NCBI RefSeq assembly: GCF_020618475.1
Contig: NZ_CP085335.1
Coordinates: forward strand, 62,001 to 126,000
Source of the DNA: Haladaptatus halobius
GTDB lineage: Archaea > Halobacteriota > Halobacteria > Halobacteriales > Haladaptataceae
Direction of reading: 5' to 3'
Length of the DNA stretch: 64,000 nucleotides
Each line of letters starts with the position of its first letter. Within the stretch, counting starts at the first letter, position 1. The position numbers were made by a program, and so were the translations under genes. Below are positions 54,943 to 62,785 of this stretch, piece by piece. Below the pieces are notes generated by a model. It was given only the letters and a program-made list of their open reading frames with translations, was not told the DNA's origin and did not search any database.

Positions 54943-55836
54943 ATGCAACTGGGCGTCATCGGACTGGGGCGAATGGGACGAATCGTAGTGGACAGAACCC
55001 TCGACGCCGGACACGACGTGGTCGCCTACGACGTGGCCGAGGGAGCGATCGAGTCGGCTGCGAAGGCGGGCGCGGAACCCGCGGACTCGGTGGCCGACCT
55101 CGCGGAGAAACTCGGTGACGAGAAGCGAATCTGGCTGATGGTGCCCGCCGGAGAACCGGTGGACGCCGCGCTCGAAGACTTGGAACCCCACCTCGACGGA
55201 GACGACATCGTGGTCGACGGCGGCAACTCCTACTTCGAGGACTCGGTGCGCCGGGCCGAGACAACTTCGGCGGCGTACCTCGACTGCGGGACGAGCGGCG
55301 GACCGGCGGGGGCCGAACTCGGCTTCTCGCTGATGGTCGGCGGGCCGGAGTGGGCGTACGAGGTGTTAACCCCGGTTTTCGACGCGGTGGCGACCGGCCC
55401 GGACGGACACGACCGAATGGGCGAGGCGGGGTCGGGCCACTACGTGAAGATGGTTCACAACGGCGTCGAGTACGCGCTGATGCAGACCTACGGCGAGGGG
55501 TTCGAACTGCTCCGCGAGGGCCGCTACGATCTCGACTTGGAGACCGTCGCCCGGACGTGGAACAACGGCGCGGTCATCCGTTCGTGGCTCCTCGAACTCT
55601 GCGAAGAGGCGTTCCGCGAGGAAGGCACCGACTTGGACGACGTGGCCGACCACGTCGCCGGCGGTTCGACCGGGACGTGGACCGTACAGGAGGCACTGGA
55701 GCAGGAGGTACCGGTTCCACTCATCTATCAGTCGCTCGCGGAGCGGTTCGGCAGTCGGTCGGAGGGTCGCTTCTCGCGCCGGTTGGCGAACCGACTTCGG
55801 CACGGGTTCGGTCGACACGAGGTCGCGCGGGACTGA
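54943..55836 (+). CDS. gndA: 6-phosphogluconate dehydrogenase, decarboxylating, NAD-type (short form)
   Basis: A 297-residue enzyme, the short NAD+-preferring form, not the ~470-residue NADP+ form. The nucleotide fold starts LGVIGLGRMGRIVVDRTL. Substrate-site runs are VVDGGNSYFEDSVRR, LDCGTSGGPAGAELGFSLM and HYVKMVHNGVEYALMQTYGE with the catalytic Lys. It oxidises 6-phosphogluconate to ribulose 5-phosphate plus CO2, the source of pentoses in haloarchaea. It stands alone between unrelated genes. Confidence 0.92.
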   Translation: MQLGVIGLGRMGRIVVDRTLDAGHDVVAYDVAEGAIESAAKAGAEPADSVADLAEKLGDEKRIWLMVPAGEPVDAALEDLEPHLDGDDIVVDGGNSYFEDSVRRAETTSAAYLDCGTSGGPAGAELGFSLMVGGPEWAYEVLTPVFDAVATGPDGHDRMGEAGSGHYVKMVHNGVEYALMQTYGEGFELLREGRYDLDLETVARTWNNGAVIRSWLLELCEEAFREEGTDLDDVADHVAGGSTGTWTVQEALEQEVPVPLIYQSLAERFGSRSEGRFSRRLANRLRHGFGRHEVARD

Positions 55837-55842
55837 TATCGA

Positions 55843-56586
55843 TCACCGACGTGCGACGACGACGTGGGCTTCCATCGGGAAGACGACGCCGTCATCGTCC
55901 GTATACTTTCGGAGCGATTCTTCGACATCCCGAACCAGCGCTTCCCGAACGACTCGCTTTAGCGCGCCGAGTGGTTCGGCTAACGGTGAACTCGCGGCCT
56001 CTCGTCGCACGAACTCCTCCGGAGACGGATATCGCATAGATTCGATCCCGATGGTGACGGATACGTCGTGGAATCCTGCTTCTTTAACGAGGTCGCGCAA
56101 CTCGTCCATCCCCCACGAGGGAAACGGTGAACGCATCATCGCCGCCGTCTCGTCGCCGACGTGGCGCTCTAACGTGTCCGCCATCGTGACGTAGCTGGGA
56201 TTGAACTCGATCGGCCGCCAGACGCTGACCACGAGTCGGCCTTCGGGAACGAGAACGCGACACATCTCCTGTAGTGTGGTCGAAGGGTTCGGCACGAACT
56301 GAAGGACCTGCTGGCAGAAGACGACATCAAACGTACCGTCCGAAAACGGGAGGTCGGTAGCGTCACCTTCTTGCCACTCTATCACCGAACCCTCGTCCGA
56401 CGAGGTCGCTTTCGCCACTTCGAGCATACCTTCGTTCAAATCGAGTCCGGCGACGGATCCGTCCGGCTCCACCGTTTGAGCCACGTATCGTGCGACGATA
56501 CTGGTTCCACACCCGACATCGAGCGCGCGATCACCCGACCCGAGACCGGAACGTTCGACGAGTTCGTCCGCCCAGGGGGCGAACAT
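55843..56586 (-). CDS. Class I SAM-dependent methyltransferase with a likely 5' frameshift
   Basis: The 247-residue frame from ATG 56586 has the SAM-binding motif ALDVGCGTSIVARYV, motif II SVAGLDLNEGMLEVA, post-I DGTFDVVFCQQVLQFVP and the EMCRVLVPEGRLVVSVW run, so the fold is intact. Upstream, a second frame from ATG 56678 reads RQPSEGWQLRGNSAEAYERF, the usual N-terminus of this family. It joins the main frame (LVPRMFAPWAD) only if one base is added near 56600. The gene is therefore frameshifted or truncated at its N-terminus. Substrate unknown. Confidence 0.75.
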   Translation of the reverse strand: MFAPWADELVERSGLGSGDRALDVGCGTSIVARYVAQTVEPDGSVAGLDLNEGMLEVAKATSSDEGSVIEWQEGDATDLPFSDGTFDVVFCQQVLQFVPNPSTTLQEMCRVLVPEGRLVVSVWRPIEFNPSYVTMADTLERHVGDETAAMMRSPFPSWGMDELRDLVKEAGFHDVSVTIGIESMRYPSPEEFVRREAASSPLAEPLGALKRVVREALVRDVEESLRKYTDDDGVVFPMEAHVVVARR

Positions 56587-56938
56587 CCTCGGAACGAGAA
56601 TCGTTCGTACGCTTCTGCGCTGTTACCCCTGAGCTGCCAACCTTCCGACGGTTGTCGAGTCTCGTCCGTGTCTCTCATGACACCGTACGAACACGCTATG
56701 AATCACCGTGAAGCTAGCTCGTGAAATATTTCCCTGCGTGAAAACGGCAACTGGATCGTTCAACAGTCGTTTTTCACCGTGAACTGACTCGGTGTATCCC
56801 GGTTGGGTCACCGATACGCGACGCGGAATTCCGCGGGAAGCGCATTCCGCGCATCCGATTGAGTTCGATATCTGTACGCCGCCTCGGAACAATCAACTCT
56901 CGCGGGTGGTTACGGGAGGAACACCTCGGAAATTCGGG

Positions 56939-57508
56939 TTATATCCTTCCAAACGCGCAGAAATAATCCTCTCGGTCTTTGATTCGAACGTCTTTGAATC
57001 CGGCCTCGGCGAGCAGTGCCGGTAGTTCTTCGCGCGACTGTCCGGAGTGGGGCGTGAACGCGACTGCGACGGTGCCTCCGGATTTCACGACGCGTCGTAT
57101 CTCCCGAAGGCCGGCCACCGGGTCGGCCCACGCCTGCACGGAATTCATCGTCATCGCCGCGTCGAAGATGTCGTCGTCGGATAGCAAGTCGTCCGCGAGA
57201 CCACGCCGTAGTTCGACCAGTCCGGAGCGAATCGCCGCTGCGTTTCGTTTCCGCGCTTGCTCGACCATCACCGGGGAAGCGTCCACTCCGGCGACGAACC
57301 CGTCCGGAACCGCTTCGGCGAACCGTTCGATGCCGAGACCGGGGCCGAAGCCGACCTCGAGTACGCGGTCATCCGGGTCGAGTTCGAGTTCGGAGACGAC
57401 CCATCCGGTGAATTCTCCCTTCGACCGAGCCATGAGTTTTCCGCCGAGTCGTCCGAGTGCACCGGAGGGATGCCCGAATGCACGATCGAGAAAGGTATCG
57501 AAGAACAC
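56939..57508 (-). CDS. Class I SAM-dependent methyltransferase (UbiE/COQ5-like)
   Basis: A 189-residue methyltransferase. It has VLEVGFGPGLGIERFAEAVP (motif I), VAGVDASPVMVEQARKRN (motif II) and FDAAMTMNSVQAWADPVAG, then the RRVVKSGGTVAVAFTPHSG strand. The acceptor cannot be predicted. It is a separate gene from the methyltransferase at 55843-56678. About 260 bp between them (56679-56938) has no clear feature. Confidence 0.85.
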   Translation of the reverse strand: MFFDTFLDRAFGHPSGALGRLGGKLMARSKGEFTGWVVSELELDPDDRVLEVGFGPGLGIERFAEAVPDGFVAGVDASPVMVEQARKRNAAAIRSGLVELRRGLADDLLSDDDIFDAAMTMNSVQAWADPVAGLREIRRVVKSGGTVAVAFTPHSGQSREELPALLAEAGFKDVRIKDREDYFCAFGRI

Positions 57509-57623
57509 GGTCGCCTCGACGCACCGAACCGGCGTAACTTCTTCTCTCGTTCGTACTCACACCTCGCCTCGTACTCGCGTCAATCACAATGCTGTTAAAC
57601 CACCGTTCCGTAGCTTCCGCCAT

Positions 57624-58199
57624 ATGGTAAACGAACTGGGTCTGGGACTCGGGCTACTGCTCACGCTCGTCGCGGTAGCTCTGCACTTCACCAAGGGAAC
57701 CGAATGGCGCACCGCGGACGATATCTCCCAAGAAGTGCTCGACCAGCGTGCGGCGAGTGTCCCCGAAACCGACTTCCCCGAACCGATGAACCGCTCCATC
57801 GGTGGTGGCGGTGCGGTGGCCGTCGGTGCCGGTGCGGAAGGCGAACTCGAAGGCGAGGAAGCCGAGGAAGAAGAGGAGGGCTTCGACCCCGCCGCCATTC
57901 CGGAAGACGAGATCGAGCACTACGATATCGAGTACGCCAAGGAGGGCGCGACCATCGAAGTCGCCAACAACGAGACGCTCCTCGAAGCAGGCGAAGACGA
58001 GGGATGGGACTTACCGTACTCCTGCCGGGAAGGGTCGTGTCTCTCCTGCGGCGCGAAGATCACCGAGGGAGAACCTGAGGACGTCGTTCACAGCACCAAC
58101 GACACGCTCAGCGACGACGAACTCGACCAAGGTTATATCTTAACCTGCACCGCGTATCCGCAGGCTGATATCAGCATCGAGACGAACGAGACGCCGTAA
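57624..58199 (+). CDS. Membrane-anchored plant-type [2Fe-2S] ferredoxin
   Basis: A 191-residue protein in three parts. A membrane helix (GLGLGLLLTLVAVALHF) covers residues ~5-21. Residues ~55-95 form a flexible linker with a Gly/Ala-rich stretch and a Glu-rich run. The ferredoxin domain (~100-191) ligates [2Fe-2S] by Cys134, 139, 142 and 175 (SCREGSCLSCG ... LTC). Soluble haloarchaeal ferredoxins have a different acidic insert and no anchor. The helix suggests electron transfer to a membrane partner, unknown here. ATG 57624 is clear, with a TATA-like region upstream. Confidence 0.88.
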   Translation: MVNELGLGLGLLLTLVAVALHFTKGTEWRTADDISQEVLDQRAASVPETDFPEPMNRSIGGGGAVAVGAGAEGELEGEEAEEEEEGFDPAAIPEDEIEHYDIEYAKEGATIEVANNETLLEAGEDEGWDLPYSCREGSCLSCGAKITEGEPEDVVHSTNDTLSDDELDQGYILTCTAYPQADISIETNETP

Positions 58200-58229
58200 C
58201 CGTCTTCTATTCTCCCCTCTCCGCTCGAT

Positions 58230-59071
58230 ATTCGAAAGTCAAAATGCGAATCGAGGGTGAGGCGATAGCGACCGTGCTCTAGCGCGGCGTTGCGACCGTC
58301 ATCGGGGTGTACGTTCTGTTCGGAACGCCGTCCGGGGCCGGATGTGCGCCTCGGGAACCTCGTCCCTAGCAAGTCGCACATTTGGGATATTGTCCGCACC
58401 GGGACGCCGAGCGCGCTAGAAGAGTCGTCCGGCGCGCTGGCGATGCTCACCCTCACGGCCATCATCGTCACGTTCGCGCCGCCGGTCATCGCCGCCTACG
58501 GCCTCGGCAACCGCGTCGTCTCGCTCGTCTTCCTCCCCGCGGTCGAACTGGGTCGGGCGACGAACACGATGGTCGGACAGAACCTCGGGGCCGGTAAGGT
58601 CGAACGTGCGGAACGGGCGGTCTGGCTGGCGGCGAAAGCCGGCTGTGCGGTGATGATCGCAGTCACCATCCTCACGGCCCTGTTCGCCGATGTGTTCGTT
58701 GGCGTCTTTCTGACAATGGGGACGACGAACGCCGCACGGACGTTGGAGTTCGCCGCCGAATATCTTCGAATCCGAACCGTCGAGTTCGCGTTCATCGGCC
58801 CATTCCACGTCCTCGTCGGCGCGTACCGCGGCGCGGTAACACGAAGACGGCGATGGCATTCTCGATGGTGACGCTGTGGTTCTGTCGAGAACCCGCTGTC
58901 TACTATCTCGCTATCGTCCGCGACCTCAGGCCCACGGGTATCTGGCTGGGCGTCGCCATCGGACATATCATCGGTGCCATCGGGGCGGGTCTGTGGTTCA
59001 CTCGCGAGACGTGGAAGCAGGCCGTCATCGGCGAACCGGCCACAGATTCGCGGAGCAGCGTCGAAGATTGA
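58230..59071 (+). pseudogene. MATE-family efflux transporter, C-terminal half, multiply broken
   Basis: Blocks of a MATE transporter occur in order. First GVATVIGVYVLFGTPSG (with a TAG just before it near 58279). Then, after a frame change near 58335, IVRTGTPSALEESSGALAML and AAYGLGNRVVSLVFLP, plus MVGQNLGAGKVERAERAVW. After a shift near 58838 come NTKTAMAFSMVTLW and RPTGIWLGVAIGHIIG. The N-terminal half is absent. At least one stop and two frameshifts make it a pseudogene. MATE proteins export drugs or organic cations using H+ or Na+. Confidence 0.8.
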
Positions 59072-59115
59072 CCGGGTCACAAGGTTAATATCCGCGGGAG
59101 AGTAGCACTGGATGA

Positions 59116-59188
59116 GGGCGCGTAGCTCAGTGGACAGAGTCCTTGGTTCCGGACCAAGATGTCGCGGGTTCAAATCCCGTCGCGCCCG
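59116..59188 (+). tRNA. tRNA-Arg (anticodon CCG)
   Basis: A 73-nt cloverleaf. The acceptor stem gggcgcg pairs with cgcgccc, with discriminator G. The anticodon arm is cttgg-ttccgga-ccaag with anticodon CCG, reading CGG. The T arm gcggg-ttcaaat-cccgt has the usual TTCAAAT loop. No CCA is encoded and no intron is seen. It sits in an otherwise disturbed stretch between a MATE pseudogene and an APC transporter. Confidence 0.93.
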
Positions 59189-59505
59189 TGAACCGAAACC
59201 GAATCCGCGAGGAGTTACGTTATTCGAGAAGCCACACCGAAGAGTGCGCTCTTCGTTGTTGAAGAGCAAACACGAAATGAACGGTCGGCTCGTGTTCTCC
59301 ATCGTATTCGACAAGAAGTAACAGCCCAAGCCGGAGAAGACGTTCTAAGTGAACGTCTTGAGGGTGTTTTCCAAGCGGGACTGCTCCGGACGTCGTGGAA
59401 CTTCCCGACGAAGGCGATGTCCACTCTTATGTTCCTACCGTCCGCAAAAGGACACACCGCGGGATGAAACGGGGCTGCAACCGATAAACGAACCAATAGA
59501 CATTA
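59189..59505. other. Spacer after tRNA-Arg containing a 7-bp hairpin
   Basis: No gene is evident in these 317 bp. A hairpin with arms cgaagag and ctcttcg around tgcg (59238-59255) lies 50 bp after the tRNA and could end its transcript, though there is no T-run. I see no second copy of the tRNA 3' end that would mark an integration site. Confidence 0.4.
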
Positions 59506-61743
59506 ATGGCAAAAGACCTCGAACGCGACCTCGGTTTGTACGCAACGATCACCATCAGTATCGGCGCGATGGTGGGCAGCGGTATCTTCGTCCTTCCCGG
59601 ATTGGCTGCTGCAAAAACCGGCCCGAGCGTCATTCTCGCATACTTACTGGCTGGTCTTATCGTCCTTCCTGCGGCACTCTCAAAGGCAGAAATGGCGACC
59701 GCGATTCCCGAAGCCGGCGGTACTTATCTCTTCATCGACCGGGCGATGGGACCGCTCCCCGGCACCATCGCCGGTATCGGTGCGTGGTTCTCGCTCGTTT
59801 TCAAGAGCGCATTCGCGCTCGTCGGCCTCGGCGCGTACCTCCTCATATTCGTCGAGGTTCCGCCGGGATTACTCACGGTCGTCGGACTCGCACTCGGCGT
59901 TCTCCTCATCGTCGTCAACATCGTGGGCGTCAAACAGACCGGACGACTCCAAGCGGGAATCGTGAGTCTCGTCCTGCTCGTGCTCGTCGGCTTCGTCGCC
60001 GACGGGATGACGTACGTCGACCAGTCCCACTACCATCCGTTTTTAACCCACGGAAACGGTGGCCTCCTCGCCGCGACCGGATTCGTGTTCGTCTCCTACG
60101 CGGGCGTCACCAAAATCGCAAGCGTCGCCGAGGAGGTCGAAAACCCCGGTCGGAATATTCCACGCGCGATTCTCATCTCGGTTCTCGTGATGATGTTGGT
60201 GTACACGCTGACGGTCTTCGTCATCGTGGGCGTCGTCCCCGCACCAGAGCTGCAGGATAAACACAATTTGACGCCCATGGCGATGGCGGCCCGAGCGTTC
60301 GCCGGGTCGGCCGGCCAACTCGGACTCGCCGTCGTCGCCGTGTTCGCGCTGACAAGTATGGCGAACGCGGGAATCCTCTCATCGTCGCGCTATCCGCTGG
60401 CGATGAGTCGAGATTCGCTCGCCCCGCTGAGATTTAGCGAAGTGAGCGAGCGATTCAGGACACCGATCTGGTCGATCGGGTTTACGGGCCTCATCCTCCT
60501 CGTCCTCATCGCGTTCGTCCCCGTCGTCGATCTCGCCAAACTGGCGAGCGCGTTCCAAATCTTGGTCTTCGTCTTCATCAACGGCGCGCTCATCGCATTC
60601 CGAGAGAGCGAACTGGATTGGTACGCGCCGGAATTCACCGCCCCCGGCTATCCGTGGGTGCAGGCGTTCGGAGCCGTCGGCGGGTTCGTTCTCCTCACGC
60701 AGATGGGTATCATCGCGCTCGGTGGTGCTGCTGGCATCATCGTCGTCAGCGTTGCGTGGTACCGATTCTACGGACGGGAGAAAACCGAACGCGAGGGTGC
60801 CGCGCTCGACGCGATTCGACGCTCGGCCAGTTCGAAGACGCTCGCGGAAACGGAACGAACGGTTGCCGATGGCGACGGTGTCGACGCTGATGGGCACGTC
60901 CTCGTCGCGATGGACGCCGAGACGTCCGCCGAGCGTGAACGCTCGCTGCTGACGGTCGCGGCGAGCGTAGCGAAGCAACGAGGCGGTACCGTCCACGCCG
61001 TTCGGTTCGAAGAAGTACCTGAACAGTTGACGCTCTCCTCGGCGACCGATATGCGCCCGGACGACCGGGAGTTCGAAGTGCAGACGCATGAGTTGGCGGC
61101 GTCGTTGCCAGTGTCCATCGAAGCGCGTGAAATTGTCAGTCACGATACCAAGAAGGCAGTCGTCAACTACGCCCGCGACCTTGGTGCTGGACTAATCCTG
61201 GGCGAGTGGCGACCTGAACACTGGCACGCCGAACTGCTCGGTAGTGACGTCGATTGGTTCATGAAACACGCGCCGTGTGCCGTCGTGTTTCTCCGCGATC
61301 GAGGATTCGACGAAATCGATACTGTCGCGGTGCTCACACAACGAGGGCCGTACGGCCCGGTGAAAGTCGCGTTCGCCAACGCCATAGCGACCGAATTCGG
61401 GGCGACGATTCGGTTCGTGACGGCAGTCGACGCGGACGCCTCGGAGGAACTACTCACCGTAACGGAGGAGTTTCTGGACGAGCTCGAACGACTCTGTTCG
61501 GTCGAGACGAAAAGTACCGTACTCCAGACGACCGAGACGGTCGAGGGGCTCGTAGCAGCGACGACTGGTTCTGACGTCGCACTCTTAGGGACGGACGCCC
61601 ATTCTCGGGCCCACGATTTCTTGTTCAGTAATCCGGCGACGGATATCAGTGACGAACTCGATTGCAGCGTACTTCTCGTCCATCCGCCAAAATCGAGGGG
61701 ACAGACGTTCTTCACGGCGGTTATCCGGCGAATCGCGTACTGA
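59506..61743 (+). CDS. APC family amino acid permease with C-terminal Usp-like domains
   Basis: A 745-residue protein. Residues 1-~430 form a 12-helix APC permease: ISIGAMVGSGIFVLPGLAAA carries the substrate-binding GSGIF loop in helix 1, with FVSYAGVTKIASVAEEVENP in helix 6. Residues ~460-735 are soluble with two Usp-like repeats, as in DADGHVLVAMDAETSAERER and AVLTQRGPYGPVKVAFANAI and the closing DCSVLLVHPP. Haloarchaea often fuse APC carriers to Usp-like tails, presumably for regulation. The glycine-rich ATP motif is not obvious. Substrate unknown, probably cationic or neutral amino acids. Confidence 0.9.
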   Translation: MAKDLERDLGLYATITISIGAMVGSGIFVLPGLAAAKTGPSVILAYLLAGLIVLPAALSKAEMATAIPEAGGTYLFIDRAMGPLPGTIAGIGAWFSLVFKSAFALVGLGAYLLIFVEVPPGLLTVVGLALGVLLIVVNIVGVKQTGRLQAGIVSLVLLVLVGFVADGMTYVDQSHYHPFLTHGNGGLLAATGFVFVSYAGVTKIASVAEEVENPGRNIPRAILISVLVMMLVYTLTVFVIVGVVPAPELQDKHNLTPMAMAARAFAGSAGQLGLAVVAVFALTSMANAGILSSSRYPLAMSRDSLAPLRFSEVSERFRTPIWSIGFTGLILLVLIAFVPVVDLAKLASAFQILVFVFINGALIAFRESELDWYAPEFTAPGYPWVQAFGAVGGFVLLTQMGIIALGGAAGIIVVSVAWYRFYGREKTEREGAALDAIRRSASSKTLAETERTVADGDGVDADGHVLVAMDAETSAERERSLLTVAASVAKQRGGTVHAVRFEEVPEQLTLSSATDMRPDDREFEVQTHELAASLPVSIEAREIVSHDTKKAVVNYARDLGAGLILGEWRPEHWHAELLGSDVDWFMKHAPCAVVFLRDRGFDEIDTVAVLTQRGPYGPVKVAFANAIATEFGATIRFVTAVDADASEELLTVTEEFLDELERLCSVETKSTVLQTTETVEGLVAATTGSDVALLGTDAHSRAHDFLFSNPATDISDELDCSVLLVHPPKSRGQTFFTAVIRRIAY

Positions 61744-61914
61744 CACGGGAAGCGCCTACGAACCACTCACGATCTCCGTGCTCGAACGACAGGACGCTCG
61801 ACGGTCGACCACAGTTCGACCATCGTCGGACGAATCCGTAATCGTCGTTCGGCCATCGAACGCTCGTCGCGTCCTTTCGGTTTTCAGACTCGCTCCGCGA
61901 AAAATCACGTTCTC

Positions 61915-62481
61915 CTACTGACGGTCGTCCGTCGAAGCGCCCTCCGTCCTTCGGATCTCGAACTGAGCGCCGCCGGTCGTCCCGTCGGTCACGGTTATCT
62001 CCCAGCCGTGTGCTTTAACGATCTCTTGGACGATTGCGAGTCCGAATCCGGTTCCGTCGCTCGCCGTGTAGTTGTAATCGAACACCTCTTCTCGGTTCTC
62101 GGGCGGAATTCCCGATCCCGTATCCTTCACGTAGAATCCGCCGACGGGTTCGTCCGCCGAGTCTCCGACCACTTCGCTTCCGGAGGCGTCGTCGAGGCGT
62201 CCGATGCGGACATCGACGTCGACGCCGCCGTCGCACAGTTCGCTCAGCACTTCGTCCGGCGTGTTGTCGTCGGCGATGTAGAGACAGCGTTCGCCGCGCT
62301 CCTGCCTCTCGGACGAACGGAACTAGGTGGAGAACTGCCCGTCTCGGCTATCGTAGATGAACGCGAGATGGTCGTTTTCTTCGTCGTCGTGGCCGTGATC
62401 GGCGATCTTCGGCTCCGAGGGTATCGTACTCCGATCGGCCTCGATGTCAAACGCCTCGTGACCCTCGATTCGTTCACTCAT
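61915..62481 (-). pseudogene. MEDS-domain sensor histidine kinase, collapsed by deletion and nonsense
   Basis: From ATG 62481 the frame reads an N-terminal linker, then HLAFIYDSRDGQFST, an in-frame TAG (62323-62325), and RGERCLYIADDNTPDEVLSE, the start of a MEDS sensor domain. Directly after GGVDVD the sequence becomes the last part of a HATPase_c kinase domain: VKDTGSGIPPENREEVFDYN and GTGFGLAIVQEIVKAHGWEI. The rest of MEDS, any PAS domain, the phospho-acceptor His and the N-box are gone. An indel pair around the TAG may explain the stop. It cannot autophosphorylate. Confidence 0.7.
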
Positions 62482-62518
62482 GGAAAATCCACTTCTTTAG
62501 CTGAATACAGGCGGTAAT

Positions 62519-62562
62519 CCCCCTTCCTCACGGAGCGAGCAACGCGAGCGAGTAGGGAGGGG
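62519..62562. repeat. Imperfect inverted repeat
   Basis: cccccttcct (62519-62528) and agggagggg (62554-62562) are nearly complementary around a loop rich in gcgagc. It lies between the kinase remnant and the TnpB element. It could be a terminator-like hairpin or the edge of a mobile element. Confidence 0.3.
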
Positions 62563-62662
62563 AGACAGCGCCGTCATCGTCTTTCAGACACTGTTCTGTT
62601 GCAGGCCCACAGGCCTACATTCCACAAAGTCTATGCGCATAAAAACGTATAGTGCGCATGTA

Positions 62663-62782
62663 ATGAGACGGAAGAATATCACCATCCGCGAAGACCAAGC
62701 CGTGTGGGTAGAAGAAAACCACCTCAACCTCTCGTCGTTCCTTCGTGAGAAATTGGACGAACTGATTGAGGAGCGCGAATAG
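62663..62782 (+). CDS. Small ribbon-helix-helix-like protein associated with tnpB (39 residues)
   Basis: ATG 62663 to TAG 62782 encodes 39 residues. NITIREDQAVWVEENHLNLS has the strand-helix pattern of a CopG/RHH DNA-binding subunit, and SSFLREKLDELIEERE forms the second helix. The gene ends four bases before tnpB. Comparable small RHH ORFs precede tnpB in other haloarchaeal elements, where they may regulate expression. It lies directly downstream of the left-end hairpin. Confidence 0.65.
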   Translation: MRRKNITIREDQAVWVEENHLNLSSFLREKLDELIEERE

Positions 62783-62785
62783 CGG

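Noticed and set aside
59189-59505. Attachment site of an integrated element at tRNA-Arg
   Set aside because: I found no duplicate of the tRNA 3' end and no integrase gene in the window.
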